Shown: positions 15,439 to 24,972, counted from the first letter of the stretch. The stretch: DNA of 32,280 nt from Gammaproteobacteria bacterium (GCA_002685275.1 NYWX01000004.1:1-32280), one strand, 5' to 3'. A program made the numbers and translations. The notes: generated from the sequence alone by a model not told the origin.

Positions 15439-16231
15439 TAAATTTTTTTTATATATTTTATTACTCTTCCTTGTAAAACCGGTTAATGCTGTTGAGGAGT
15501 CACTTCGACCCGGTGGTATCGCTATTATTGAAGTTGACTCAATAAACCCCTCCTTACCGGTAATAACATTTCAAAAGAAGCCAGTGGCCATTATCCGTCA
15601 AGAGGAGCGCTTGCTAGCTATTGTGGGTATTCCTTTAAACGTAAAAAACAAAATCAAAATAAATATTGAAGGAATGGAAAAAGTAATCTCAATTGGAAAT
15701 CACAAATACAAAGAGCAACGATTAAAAATTGAAAATAAATCTCAAGTGAATCCAGAAAAAAAACAATTAGATCGTATTTATAGTGAACGAAAAATCATCA
15801 ATGCTGCTCTAAATAATTTTCGCAAGATAAATCTTGATGGACTTTCATTAGCAATTCCAGTTACTGGTCCTCGAAGTTCAAGTTTTGGTCTAAGACGCTT
15901 TTTTAATGATCAACCGCGTTCACCTCATTCCGGTATGGATATTGCAGCGAAAACTGGATCAATCATCACTGCCCCTCGAGATGGCATTGTTACTGCAACT
16001 GGAGATTATTTCTTCAATGGAAAAACAATAATTATCGACCATGGACAAGGGTTTATAACAATGTACTGTCATCTAAGTAAGATTAATGTCAGTAAGGGTG
16101 ATGAAGTTTCTTCGAATGATACTATTGGTCTGGTGGGTGCCACTGGACGTGTAACAGGTCCTCACTTACATTTTGGAACATATTTAAATGGAACAGCGGT
16201 TGACCCAGAAATTTTTATAAATAATTTTTAA
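15431..16231 (+). CDS. LytM/M23-family peptidase or murein hydrolase activator
   Basis: This 266-residue exported protein has a signal peptide (NNKFFLYILLLFLVKPVNA, cleavage after residue 20) and a C-terminal M23 domain. The zinc-site residues appear intact: H166 and D170 in HSGMD, H214 in MYCHLS, and H245/H247 in GPHLHFG. M23 endopeptidases cut peptidoglycan cross-links in the periplasm; the retained ligands argue for an active enzyme rather than a degenerate EnvC/NlpD-type activator. The N-terminal 130 residues hold a beta-rich domain seen in similar gammaproteobacterial proteins. It overlaps xseA by eight bases, so the two are co-transcribed. Confidence 0.9.
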   Translation: MNNKFFLYILLLFLVKPVNAVEESLRPGGIAIIEVDSINPSLPVITFQKKPVAIIRQEERLLAIVGIPLNVKNKIKINIEGMEKVISIGNHKYKEQRLKIENKSQVNPEKKQLDRIYSERKIINAALNNFRKINLDGLSLAIPVTGPRSSSFGLRRFFNDQPRSPHSGMDIAAKTGSIITAPRDGIVTATGDYFFNGKTIIIDHGQGFITMYCHLSKINVSKGDEVSSNDTIGLVGATGRVTGPHLHFGTYLNGTAVDPEIFINNF

Positions 16232-16281
16232 ATTAATTTCATCTATTATTTTTAAAATCATCAATTAACTTTAGATCAAGC

Positions 16282-17373
16282 TCAAGATTTAAAAAAATCA
16301 TAAATTACAGGACGAAACGCATCCATATCAACTAGAAAAGAATCATGACCACGATTGCAATTCAGCTCCACTAAACGAGTATCATCACATACACTCGATA
16401 TACCCTCCGCTAGTTCTCTTTGTTGCTCAATTGGAAATAATATATCCGTGTTAACACCTATGACTAAAGCTTGCTTTAATCGAAGCTTTTTAAACCCAGC
16501 CATCAATGATCCACCGTATTCTGCAAGATCAAATAAGTCAGATGCATATGATAAATAAAGATAACAATTAGGATCAAAGGAGCCACTAAATGCGTTAGCA
16601 TGATTTTCAAGATAAGATTCAATAGAAAATCCTGTGTTAAAGAACTCTTTAGTTTGTGAATGATCGGTAAATCGCTCACGTCCAAATCTTTTTTTCCATT
16701 CTTCTGCTGAACGATAAGTAATCATTCCTAATTTTCTTGCTAACTTTTGCCCACCAATAGGTGGATCTCCTATTTCATAATCGCCTTTAAGCCATTTTGG
16801 ATCTGAACGAATCATTTCACGCTGTAATGATCGAACCGCAATTGAAAATGGTAAGGCCCTTGTTGCGGATGATATAGAAATAAAACGATTCATAGCGCTT
16901 GGATGACGTACACAATAAGCAAGTCCACTCATACCACCCATAGAACAACCGATGACTGTATGTAGGCTTTTAATACCTAAATCCTGAATTAATAGATGCG
17001 CCGATTCAGCAATATCTTCAATTGTTAACGAAGGAAAGTTTAATCGATAGCGATCGCCTGTATCTGGGTCAATTGATGCAGGTCCTGTGGATCCAAAACA
17101 GCTTCCCAGTGAATTCACTGAAATAATAAAGTATTTATCAACATCAAGAGGGAGGTTTGAGCCAATCATATCCTCCCACCAGCCTGTAGACGTATCGTTT
17201 TTTGAGGAAGCTGCGTGCGCCGAAGGAGAAAGACCGCTAAAAATTAAAATAGCGTTATTTTTTGCTGCATTTAATTTTCCCCATGTCTCATAAGCTATAG
17301 TTGGCGATTTTAGATGGCCCGCACGATGCATACGGAAATTACCGTTAATCTTGAAAGATTTAAGTGCAGTCAT
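16282..17373 (-). CDS. metX: MetX-family acyltransferase, probably serine O-succinyltransferase
   Basis: This 363-residue alpha/beta-hydrolase acyltransferase has nucleophile S144 in GCSMGGM, D310 in NTDILFP and H343 in RGHDSF. MetX enzymes acylate homoserine for methionine synthesis. Here, however, NSLGSCFGSTGPASIDPDTG (87-106), RALPFSIAVRSLQREMIRSD (172-191) and KLGMITYRSAEEWKKRFGRE (214-233) match, from memory, xanthomonad-type serine O-succinyltransferases better than homoserine enzymes. That would make O-succinylserine for cysteine synthesis. Its start codon overlaps the der stop by four bases (ATGA), so the two are coupled. Family is certain; acceptor specificity is inference. Confidence 0.85.
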   Translation of the reverse strand: MTALKSFKINGNFRMHRAGHLKSPTIAYETWGKLNAAKNNAILIFSGLSPSAHAASSKNDTSTGWWEDMIGSNLPLDVDKYFIISVNSLGSCFGSTGPASIDPDTGDRYRLNFPSLTIEDIAESAHLLIQDLGIKSLHTVIGCSMGGMSGLAYCVRHPSAMNRFISISSATRALPFSIAVRSLQREMIRSDPKWLKGDYEIGDPPIGGQKLARKLGMITYRSAEEWKKRFGRERFTDHSQTKEFFNTGFSIESYLENHANAFSGSFDPNCYLYLSYASDLFDLAEYGGSLMAGFKKLRLKQALVIGVNTDILFPIEQQRELAEGISSVCDDTRLVELNCNRGHDSFLVDMDAFRPVIYDFFKS

Positions 17374-18809
17374 CGTTTTCTATCCTTTTTTATAAGACGC
17401 TCTCGTTTACGTTGCTGTCGTGGTGTCAATTTATTTCGTCGTCCCGAGTAAGGATTCTTACTCTTTTTAAAAACTAATCGTACTGGTGTTCCCTTAAGTT
17501 TAAAAACTTTTCTAAATCTATTTACCAAATATCGTCTATATGACTCCGGCAAATAATCTGTCTGATTTCCATGTATAACTATTATAGGAGGATTTCGTCC
17601 GCCTTGATGAGCATAACGAAGTTTAATTCGACGCCCTCTTACCAAGGGAGTCGGATGCGCTATAACTGCACTTTTCAACTCCTGTGAGAGTTCTGTCGTA
17701 GACATTCCTCTCATTGCTGCGGTATAAGCACGCCTAACAATTGGCAATAAATCACCAACCGCTGTTCCGTGTAACGCCGATATCATTATTCGATCTGCAA
17801 ACTCCAAAAAAGGTAATCTTCTTTCAAGATCATCTCGAACCTTCTTTCGAGAATCAGAAGAAATTCCATCCCACTTGTTAACTGTAACAACGAGGGCGCG
17901 TCCACGTTCGACCACAAGTCCAAGTAAGCTCACATCTTGCTCAGTCACACCCTCATGTGCATCCAAAACTGAAATTACAACATCTGCTTTTTCTATTGCT
18001 TGGAGTGCTTTGATAATACTAAATTTTTCAATTGCTTCATTTACGCGTGCTTTACGACGAATCCCAGCAGTATCGGTTAAAATATATTTTTTTTCATTAC
18101 GCTCAAACTCTACAGAAACACTATCACGGGTGGTTCCAGGCTCATCAAATACAACCAAACGATCTTCGCCGATAAGACGATTAATTAATGTAGATTTACC
18201 AACATTTGGGCGGCCGATAACTGCAATTTTTAGTGCTTGATTTTCGTCTACCTCTTCAAGTGATTCTTCAAAATTTTCTTTTTCTATTTCCTCATGAGAA
18301 AAATTCAGATCACCCTTGGACTCTAAAGAACTAAGGATGCTTTCCATAAGCTTACCAATATGATCGCCATGAGTAGCTGAAATAGCACTTGGTTGCCCTA
18401 AACCAAGAGCATGAAATTCACTATTAGCAATTGAAGCATCAAGGCCTTCTGTTTTATTAACAACTAACCAGGTTTGTTTTGCATGTCTACGTGAGAGGTT
18501 AGCTACATATTCATCTGCACTTGTAAGACCACTTCTACCATCAACCATAACAATTGCGATATCAGCTTCCTGAAGGGCAATTTTGGTCTGTTCCGCCATA
18601 GCTTCATCAATACCCTGCTCTCCCCCAGCGATTCCTCCGGTATCAATGACTATATAAGGAATATGACCTAACTTTCCAAAACCATAAATTCGATCGCGGG
18701 TAAGTCCTGGAAAGTCAGCAACAAGGGCGTCACGTGAGCGCGTCAATTTATTAAATAATGTTGATTTACCAACGTTTGGTCGGCCGACAAGGGCAATGAC
18801 AGGAAGCAT
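17370..18809 (-). CDS. der: Ribosome biogenesis GTPase Der (EngA)
   Basis: Der has two tandem GTPase domains and assists maturation of the 50S subunit. The first domain has P-loop GRPNVGKS at 9-16, switch DFPGLTRDR, DTGG and NKTE. The second has GRPNVGKS near residue 200, DEPGTTRDS, DTAG and NKWD. The C-terminal KH-like domain includes the glycine/basic stretch and ends in a strongly basic tail (RQQRKRERLIKKDRKR). The protein has 479 residues, close to the usual 490. bamB lies 25 bases upstream, the standard gammaproteobacterial order. Confidence 0.98.
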   Translation of the reverse strand: MLPVIALVGRPNVGKSTLFNKLTRSRDALVADFPGLTRDRIYGFGKLGHIPYIVIDTGGIAGGEQGIDEAMAEQTKIALQEADIAIVMVDGRSGLTSADEYVANLSRRHAKQTWLVVNKTEGLDASIANSEFHALGLGQPSAISATHGDHIGKLMESILSSLESKGDLNFSHEEIEKENFEESLEEVDENQALKIAVIGRPNVGKSTLINRLIGEDRLVVFDEPGTTRDSVSVEFERNEKKYILTDTAGIRRKARVNEAIEKFSIIKALQAIEKADVVISVLDAHEGVTEQDVSLLGLVVERGRALVVTVNKWDGISSDSRKKVRDDLERRLPFLEFADRIMISALHGTAVGDLLPIVRRAYTAAMRGMSTTELSQELKSAVIAHPTPLVRGRRIKLRYAHQGGRNPPIIVIHGNQTDYLPESYRRYLVNRFRKVFKLKGTPVRLVFKKSKNPYSGRRNKLTPRQQRKRERLIKKDRKR

Positions 18810-18834
18810 AATTAGACACCGTCAATGTTGATGA

Positions 18835-20079
18835 TTAAAAACTATCTTCGGTTGAAGATTTATCAGAATCGTTAAGTTTTTTTGGAATATCTGTGGAGTT
18901 TTGAGTTGAATTATTTTTTACAATCTCAAAAGCACCGATATTTCCATTATCGCTCTGAATAAAGAGTCTATTTCCCATAACTAATGGCTGACTTGTAATT
19001 GCGCCGCGGCCAAAACGAACTCGAGCTAGCTGGTTTCCATTTATTACGCTTAAAAAATGCAAGTACCCTTCAAAATCACCCACAACAACTGTCGAATTAA
19101 ACGGTGCTGGTAAAGTTAATTTTCGACGTAAGAATTTATCATTTCTCCATATCTCGATACCGTTATTTCGTCTTAAAGCAATAATCTCACCATCATCACG
19201 AATGGTATAAACACTGCTCCAATCTGATGCAACGCCGACATATGACGAAATTTCGCGTGACCACAAAACTTGACCTGATTCCGCAGCAATTGCAGAAAGG
19301 CGGCCTTGATAGCCAGCTGCGTAAATATCTTGGCCGACTAATGAAATAGCGCCATCAATGTCAGACAGTCGATCTAGATCTGAGCGACCTGATGACATTG
19401 ATAACATTGAGTCCCACTTAATATCACCAGTTTCCTTGTCAATACCAGCTAATCGGCCATTATCAAAACCAGTAATAATTAGAGGGCCAACAATTAAAGG
19501 AGATGTTGATCCACGCATTGATAGCAATGGCATTGTTTGCTCAAGCTCCCAACGTTGTCGTCCATCAACTCTTGCCAGCGCAATAATGCGGTTATCAATT
19601 GTTTGGATTATGACCATATTATCATCAACCAGCGGTCGCGCTAAAACTTCACCACTGACAGATCTTCGCCACTGCTCCTCACCTGTTGAAGCATTAAGAA
19701 GAATCACATCACCTTCTTTTGAAGTAACTGCTATGAAACCTTCACCGACTCCTGGGCCTGCTGAAAGATTTACTTCAAGTTCTACTTTCCAGCGATTTTC
19801 GCCAGTTTCTGGGTTAATTGATAAAACTACGCCATCTGAAGCAGCGGCATATATAAGATTACCATCTCCAACTGGGCTCAGACCAAGTAGAAGTTGATCA
19901 GAGGAATCTCCAATCTTAGTATTCCAGAGCCTTTTAATTTTTACAGAAGATTCAAAATTAGTTAATTCTAATGGCTGAAGATCTTCATCTTCTTTGGATT
20001 TAAAAATACTGCAGGCAGGCAATAATGTAATTGCCATTAGCAATGAAACTGGGCCCACTAAACGGCTAAATCTAATCAC
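18835..20079 (-). CDS. bamB: Outer-membrane assembly lipoprotein BamB
   Basis: BamB is a lipoprotein of the BAM complex that inserts beta-barrel proteins into the outer membrane. A lipoprotein signal ends in LLPAC with the lipidated C23. The rest is an eight-bladed beta-propeller of PQQ-like repeats (INPETGENRWKVEL, LNASTGEEQWRRSV, IDKETGDIKWDSM, IAAESGQVLWSREI). The protein has 414 residues (E. coli 392), with a Ser/Asn/Asp-rich tail after the propeller. It starts at GTG, overlapping the yfgM stop by four bases. Confidence 0.96.
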   Translation of the reverse strand: MIRFSRLVGPVSLLMAITLLPACSIFKSKEDEDLQPLELTNFESSVKIKRLWNTKIGDSSDQLLLGLSPVGDGNLIYAAASDGVVLSINPETGENRWKVELEVNLSAGPGVGEGFIAVTSKEGDVILLNASTGEEQWRRSVSGEVLARPLVDDNMVIIQTIDNRIIALARVDGRQRWELEQTMPLLSMRGSTSPLIVGPLIITGFDNGRLAGIDKETGDIKWDSMLSMSSGRSDLDRLSDIDGAISLVGQDIYAAGYQGRLSAIAAESGQVLWSREISSYVGVASDWSSVYTIRDDGEIIALRRNNGIEIWRNDKFLRRKLTLPAPFNSTVVVGDFEGYLHFLSVINGNQLARVRFGRGAITSQPLVMGNRLFIQSDNGNIGAFEIVKNNSTQNSTDIPKKLNDSDKSSTEDSF

Positions 20080-20789
20080 TTAGAATCCTCAAATTCAGCA
20101 TTATTATCATTATCTTTAATTTCAGTTGTTGTCTTATTTGTTTCTTCAGCTCTGGAATCAGGGTAAGACAGATCTAGTTCTTTCCATCTTACAAAATCTG
20201 AATCCACAGTGTCTTGCGACAAGGGGTTCATTAAAACTTTTAGATATAAATTTTTAGCATCACTAATCTTTCCTTGCATTGTATAGGCATCCCCGAGAGC
20301 CTCATCATATACTGCAGAAAATGAATTTCTATCATGATTTGATAGAAGACTTATGACTTCCTCAGGTTTTTCTTGATGTAAATATATTCGCGCCAAGCGT
20401 ATTCTAGCAATATCCTTTATCTGTTCGTTGGTATTACCTTTTATAATGCTGCGAAGTGAGTTCGCTGCATCTTCATCGCGATTCTGATCCATGTAGAAAC
20501 GAGCCATTGTAAGATGTGCTTGCGCAACATAAATTGTACTCTCATGTAAGGTTTCTATTTCAATTGTAGTTAATTGAGCCTCCTCTAATTTGTTATCTGA
20601 GACCTGTTTAATGAGTTTTTCATAAGATGTAGAAGCATCAAGTTGAGACTGTAAAGTTTCATTCTGGTAATAGTTAATACCAAAGAGCAAGCTAGCTCCC
20701 ATAACAATACCTGCAAGAACATATGACCCATATTTGGACCACCAAAACCTCATTTGATCAAGTTGCTCTTTCTCAGATAAGTCTTCCAC
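20076..20789 (-). CDS. yfgM: YfgM family translocon-associated TPR protein
   Basis: YfgM is an inner-membrane protein that links the Sec translocon to periplasmic chaperones. The 237-residue protein has a short cytosolic N-terminus (EDLSEKEQLDQMRFWWSKYG), one membrane helix at about 21-40, and a periplasmic TPR-like domain (AHLTMARFYMDQNRDEDAAN, ARIYLHQEKPEEVISLL, YDEALGDAYTMQGKISDAKN). An acidic low-complexity tail closes it. It starts at GTG after GGAAAG, 12 bases downstream of hisS, and overlaps bamB by four bases. Confidence 0.93.
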   Translation of the reverse strand: MEDLSEKEQLDQMRFWWSKYGSYVLAGIVMGASLLFGINYYQNETLQSQLDASTSYEKLIKQVSDNKLEEAQLTTIEIETLHESTIYVAQAHLTMARFYMDQNRDEDAANSLRSIIKGNTNEQIKDIARIRLARIYLHQEKPEEVISLLSNHDRNSFSAVYDEALGDAYTMQGKISDAKNLYLKVLMNPLSQDTVDSDFVRWKELDLSYPDSRAEETNKTTTEIKDNDNNAEFEDSK

Positions 20790-20801
20790 AAAACTTTCCT
20801 T

Positions 20802-22073
20802 TTAATTTAATTTTGATTCTAAAGTTTTTGTTAACTCTTTTAAATCTACATTGATTTGCTCGTCATGATCGTACATTGGTTTTAATCCAATAATACCCTC
20901 AATGAGCTCTTGCTCTCCTAAAATCAATGTAAATTTTGCACCACTTTTATGGGCGCGCTTCATTTGTGATTTTAAGCTTCCTCCGCCTAAATTCATCACT
21001 ACTTTTATTCCAGCAATATCGTTTCGAATATTTTCAGCTAATTCAAAAGCTTTTTCCAAGGTACCTTGCCCCGATGAAACTATGTAAACATGGACATCAG
21101 AGGGAGGCAATTCACCACTACTTTCATCAAAAAGAGCAACTAATCGTTCCATGCCTATTGCCCAACCAATTGCAGCAGTATCTCGGCCACCCAACCTCTT
21201 GACAAGACCATCATATCGCCCCCCAGAACAAATAGCTCCTTGAGAACCAAGCGCATCGGTTACCCATTCAAATACTGTTCTAGAATAATAATCAAGACCA
21301 CGCACTAAGCGAGGATTTACCGTGTATTCTACGCCTGCTACATCTAATAATGTTTTAAGCTTGTTAAAATGTATTGTTGATTCCTCATCTAAATAATCTA
21401 AAACTACAGGAGCTTTTGAAATTATTTCCTGCATTTCAGAATTTTTACTATCAAGGATTCTTAACGGGTTTTGCTCAAGTCTTCGAATGCTATCCTCATC
21501 CAAATGATTTTTCACACTTGTGAAATATTTCATTAAGGCCTTTCTATAGGAAGCTCGTGCTTCAGGAATACCTAATGAATTTATCTCAAGCTTTAATCGC
21601 GATATTCCTAACTTTTGCCAGATACGAGCACTCATTATTATTAGCTCTGCGTCAACATCAGGACCTTCATGACCTAAAACCTCGACATCAAATTGATGAA
21701 ATTGTCTATACCTACCTTGTTGTGGTTTTTCATAACGAAACATAGGACCAGAAGTCCATAGTTTCTGCTTCTGATTATGAAGAAGCCCGTTAGTTATTCC
21801 AGCACGAACTATTCCTGCAGTGGCCTCAGGCCGTAATGTCAGACTCTCGCCATTTCTATCAAGAAAGGTATACATTTCTTTTTCAACAATATCTGTTACT
21901 TCGCCTATTGAGCGCTTAAACAAATCAGTTTGCTCTAGTAAAGGTAGCTTTATTTCCGAGTAACCATAAGATGAAACTATTTCTTGAATAGTAGACTCGA
22001 TATATCTAAAGGTATCGGAAATGTTGGGCAAAATATCATTCATGCCGCGTATATTTTTTAATTTAATTGTCAT
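20802..22073 (-). CDS. hisS: Histidyl-tRNA synthetase
   Basis: This class II aminoacyl-tRNA synthetase charges tRNA-His. The 423-residue protein has the N-terminal RGMNDILP, motif 2 (FRYEKPQQGRYRQFHQFDVE), the histidine-specific LVRGLDYYSRTVFEW and SGGRYDGLV, and motif 3 (AAIGWAIGMERLVAL). The C-terminal anticodon-binding domain includes VMNLGGGSLKSQMKRAHKSG. The start overlaps the rodZ stop by four bases (ATGA). Confidence 0.98.
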   Translation of the reverse strand: MTIKLKNIRGMNDILPNISDTFRYIESTIQEIVSSYGYSEIKLPLLEQTDLFKRSIGEVTDIVEKEMYTFLDRNGESLTLRPEATAGIVRAGITNGLLHNQKQKLWTSGPMFRYEKPQQGRYRQFHQFDVEVLGHEGPDVDAELIIMSARIWQKLGISRLKLEINSLGIPEARASYRKALMKYFTSVKNHLDEDSIRRLEQNPLRILDSKNSEMQEIISKAPVVLDYLDEESTIHFNKLKTLLDVAGVEYTVNPRLVRGLDYYSRTVFEWVTDALGSQGAICSGGRYDGLVKRLGGRDTAAIGWAIGMERLVALFDESSGELPPSDVHVYIVSSGQGTLEKAFELAENIRNDIAGIKVVMNLGGGSLKSQMKRAHKSGAKFTLILGEQELIEGIIGLKPMYDHDEQINVDLKELTKTLESKLN

Positions 22074-22936
22074 AGGCCTAATATTGTTAATCTTGCAGTT
22101 TTACCTCGTTTATCTAATTCTCGAATATCAAATGGTTTTCCGTTGACTGAAAGAGCTGCATTAGCTACATCACCAAGTAAAATGTTAAACGGTGCATTTC
22201 CAGAAAGTTCAACTATATTGCCAGACCTTGCAAGATCAAAAAAAAGACGGTTGCCATCGGCATCTGAAATTTCTGTCCAACAATCCCCAGTATAAATAAT
22301 ACTTAACTGTGTTTCAGGTATCTCAGTAATTTTTTCAATTTCTGGAACTTGATCTGGGAAAATTAAAATTTCTTGGTTATTTTTAGTGGCTTCTTCCTTT
22401 TCTTCAAAAATCTCTATGTTTGGAATAATCTTTGTGTTCAACTCTTCGAAATTAGAAAGTGGTTTTATCTCTTTAATCACTGGTTGTTCAGAATCAGTGC
22501 TGCTATAAGCAAAAAAAAGATACGTTAACGTCAAAACAAAAATTACTGCTATTCCAGCATATAAAGAATTAAAAGAAGTGCTCTGATATATTCTTTTCTT
22601 TGGAGTTATAAAAGGTTGTATTTCTTTTTCTTGATTTAGCTGACAATAATCAGCAATAACTTGAGCTTCATCAGCTTTTACAAATTTTGCATATTTCTTA
22701 AGATGCCCTTTGGCAAAAACAGGTGCGCCTAAAGAATCAAAATCATTCTTTTCCAAGGCAATCACTTTACCAATATCTAAATTTAATTCTTTAGAAATAT
22801 CGTCTAAAGAAATGTTTAATTCGCATCGAGTCTTTGCCAGCAACTCACCTGCCATTTCATTAATTAGCTTATCATCGTTACTCTTTGAATCAACAAGAAT
22901 ATTTTTTTTAAAAAATTTTTCTTTATTGTCACTCAT
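22070..22936 (-). CDS. rodZ: Cytoskeleton protein RodZ
   Basis: RodZ is a bitopic protein that couples MreB filaments to the elongation machinery for rod shape. The 288-residue protein has an N-terminal cytosolic HTH_25 domain at about 28-100 (ISLDDISKELNLDIGKVIAL, GAPVFAKGHLKKYAKFV), a juxtamembrane basic patch, one membrane helix at 126-144, an acidic low-complexity linker, and a C-terminal DUF4115 domain from about 213 (DCWTEISDADGNRLF, GNAPFNILLGDVANAALSVN). It lies 27 bases after rlmN. The usual neighbours pilF/pilW and ispG are not between rlmN and hisS here. Confidence 0.95.
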   Translation of the reverse strand: MSDNKEKFFKKNILVDSKSNDDKLINEMAGELLAKTRCELNISLDDISKELNLDIGKVIALEKNDFDSLGAPVFAKGHLKKYAKFVKADEAQVIADYCQLNQEKEIQPFITPKKRIYQSTSFNSLYAGIAVIFVLTLTYLFFAYSSTDSEQPVIKEIKPLSNFEELNTKIIPNIEIFEEKEEATKNNQEILIFPDQVPEIEKITEIPETQLSIIYTGDCWTEISDADGNRLFFDLARSGNIVELSGNAPFNILLGDVANAALSVNGKPFDIRELDKRGKTARLTILGL

Positions 22937-22963
22937 TACTCACAACCCAATTTTAAAATTTTT

Positions 22964-24109
22964 CTACAAAGACCTCATCTCAGGATTTTTGCTTGTTTTC
23001 ATAGAATATTTTTTTTGTTTGATTATTTTACTTCCTAAAGGTTTCTTGACGCGATCATGGACTTTACCAGCAAGCTGTCCACAGGCAGCGTCAATATCAT
23101 CACCGCGAGTCTTACGTGTAGTAGCGATTAAACCAAGTTTGCGTAGTCTATTTTGAAAATGTTGTATCGTTTCTTTTGATGAACAACTAAATTTAGTTCC
23201 TGGAAATGGATTAAATGGGATTAAATTTACTTTCGCAGGCTTGTCTTTTAAAAGATTTACCAGCTTATCTGCGTGTGTAATTGAATCGTTGATTCCACGC
23301 AACATGACGTATTCAAAAGTAATGAATCTACTCGAACGTTTTTTTGCATACTGCCAACAAGCTTCAAGAAGGCTATTAATTGGGTGAACTTTGTTAATAG
23401 GTACTATTTGATCACGTAAATCATTATTGGTGGCATGCAAAGACACCGCTAGAGACACATTGCAGTCATTAGCTAATTTATCGATATGTGGGACTATTCC
23501 TGAAGTACTAACTGTTACGCGTCGGCGAGAAAGTCCATAAGAATAATCTGATACCAATATGTTTAATGCTGATAATACATTGCGGTAATTAGCTAGTGGT
23601 TCACCCATACCCATAAAGACTACGTTTGTTACAGCCGGCTCACCATTACTTCGTCGAGGCAGCTCACGCATTGCATGCCTTACTTGCCCAATAATCTCAG
23701 CGCTTGATAAGTTTCGATTAAAACCTTGGGCACCTGTTGCACAAAATGAACAATCTAAAGCGCAGCCAACTTGAGATGAAATACACAATGTTCCTCGACC
23801 TGCCTCGGGAATAAACACTGTTTCAACAGCTTGACCTGAACCACTGGAAAATAACCACTTCACACATCCATCTATAGAATCAAATCTAGCTTGAACCAAT
23901 GGCGATAAAATTTCTGCATCTTTTTTTAGCTGATTGCGCAACGATTTAGAAAGATCGGTCATATCTTCAAAATCATCACAATCTCGTTGATAAATCCATT
24001 GCATGATTTGTTTTGAATGAAATGATTTTTCTGATCTCAAAACCAAGAATTCTTTAAGTTCATCTTGTGATAATCCTAAGAGATTTATTTTTTCTCCACT
24101 AACAGCCAT
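22964..24109 (-). CDS. rlmN: Dual-specificity 23S rRNA/tRNA adenine C2-methyltransferase RlmN
   Basis: This radical-SAM enzyme methylates C2 of A2503 in 23S rRNA and A37 of some tRNAs. The [4Fe-4S]-binding CxxxCxxC is C116, C120 and C123 (CALDCSFCATGAQGFNRN). The mechanistic cysteine is C343 (DDIDAACGQLAG). GMGEPLANY and SLHATND motifs also match. The 381-residue protein includes a basic C-terminal tail of 38 residues after C343. The gene lies ten bases after ndk. Cluster supply fits the isc-type genes upstream in the same run. Confidence 0.97.
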   Translation of the reverse strand: MAVSGEKINLLGLSQDELKEFLVLRSEKSFHSKQIMQWIYQRDCDDFEDMTDLSKSLRNQLKKDAEILSPLVQARFDSIDGCVKWLFSSGSGQAVETVFIPEAGRGTLCISSQVGCALDCSFCATGAQGFNRNLSSAEIIGQVRHAMRELPRRSNGEPAVTNVVFMGMGEPLANYRNVLSALNILVSDYSYGLSRRRVTVSTSGIVPHIDKLANDCNVSLAVSLHATNNDLRDQIVPINKVHPINSLLEACWQYAKKRSSRFITFEYVMLRGINDSITHADKLVNLLKDKPAKVNLIPFNPFPGTKFSCSSKETIQHFQNRLRKLGLIATTRKTRGDDIDAACGQLAGKVHDRVKKPLGSKIIKQKKYSMKTSKNPEMRSL

Positions 24110-24119
24110 ATCTAGCTAC

Positions 24120-24551
24120 TCAGCGAGTTCTCAAGCAAATGCCATCATCACCGAAAAAATAAGTAATCTCAATACTAGCAGTATCCACCGCATCTGATCC
24201 GTGACAAATATTTTCTTCTATACTAGCGGCGAAGTCTGCGCGAATTGATCCATCTTCTGCTTCTGCTGGGTTTGTAGCACCCATAAGAGCGCGATGTTTG
24301 ATGATTGCGTTATCCCCACTTAAAGCAGAAATCACAACTGGACCTGATGTCATATAACTTACTAAATCATTGAAAAATGGTCGCTCTTTATGGACAGCAT
24401 AAAAACCTTCTGCTTGTTTGGTGGTTAGATGCAGCATACGTATAGCAATAATCTCAAGACCGGATTTCTCAAATCTACTAAAAATTTCTCCTATGAGATT
24501 TTTTTGCACGCCATCGGGTTTAATAATGGAAAGCGTTTTCTCAATTGCCAT
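24120..24551 (-). CDS. ndk: Nucleoside diphosphate kinase
   Basis: Ndk transfers the gamma-phosphate between nucleoside triphosphates and diphosphates through a phosphohistidine. The 143-residue protein has K11 (IIKPDGVQ), the [21 protein letters not shown] block and the active-site H117 in ICHGSDAVD. An AAAGGAG site precedes ATG. It sits between iscA and rlmN on one strand. Confidence 0.98.
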   Translation of the reverse strand: MAIEKTLSIIKPDGVQKNLIGEIFSRFEKSGLEIIAIRMLHLTTKQAEGFYAVHKERPFFNDLVSYMTSGPVVISALSGDNAIIKHRALMGATNPAEAEDGSIRADFAASIEENICHGSDAVDTASIEITYFFGDDGICLRTR

Positions 24552-24576
24552 GAAGCACTCCTTTAATTTAAATATG

Positions 24577-24598
24577 AAAAGCTTAGTTATTAGCTTTT
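24577..24598 (-). terminator. Weak hairpin between iscA and ndk
   Basis: AAAAGCT (24577-24583) and AGCTTTT (24592-24598) form a seven-pair stem with an eight-base loop. The stem is AT-rich and the T-run is short, so this may attenuate rather than end the iscA transcript. Confidence 0.3.
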
Positions 24599-24637
24599 AA
24601 AAATCGGTTAAACAAATTTTGAATCTATTAAAAAAAC

Positions 24638-24961
24638 TTAAACATTAAAACTCTCACCACAGCCGCATTCACCAGAAATATTTGGATTATAAAATTTAAA
24701 AGATTCATTAAGTCCATCTTTCACAAAGTCTACCTCTGTTCCATCAATCAGTTTTAGAATATCGGATATAACAACTATCTTGACGTCTTTATCTTCAAAA
24801 ACTATGTCAGAATCGCTAATTTCTTCAGCATAGTTGATAACATAAGAGTACCCAGAGCACCCCGTCAGGGTTACGCCCAAACGTAAACCCAAACAGTTTT
24901 CGCGCTTATTCAAATAAGTTCGGATACGCTCTGCTGCCGAATTTGTAAGAGAAATTGCCAT
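24638..24961 (-). CDS. iscA: Iron-sulfur cluster assembly A-type carrier IscA
   Basis: A-type carriers receive clusters from the scaffold and pass them to apoproteins. The 107-residue protein has all three ligand cysteines: C35 (LTGCSGYSY) and C99/C101 (GECGCGESF). IscA, ErpA and SufA are hard to separate by sequence; the length and the adjacent iscS/iscU-like genes favour IscA. AGGA precedes ATG. It lies 11 bases after the IscU-like gene. Confidence 0.9.
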   Translation of the reverse strand: MAISLTNSAAERIRTYLNKRENCLGLRLGVTLTGCSGYSYVINYAEEISDSDIVFEDKDVKIVVISDILKLIDGTEVDFVKDGLNESFKFYNPNISGECGCGESFNV

Positions 24962-24972
24962 TTAAATCCTAT

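Noticed and set aside
19358..19897. Plus-strand open frame of 179 codons opposite bamB
   Set aside because: bamB is intact with propeller repeats throughout; the antisense product is Ser/Pro/Arg-rich and lacks a start signal.
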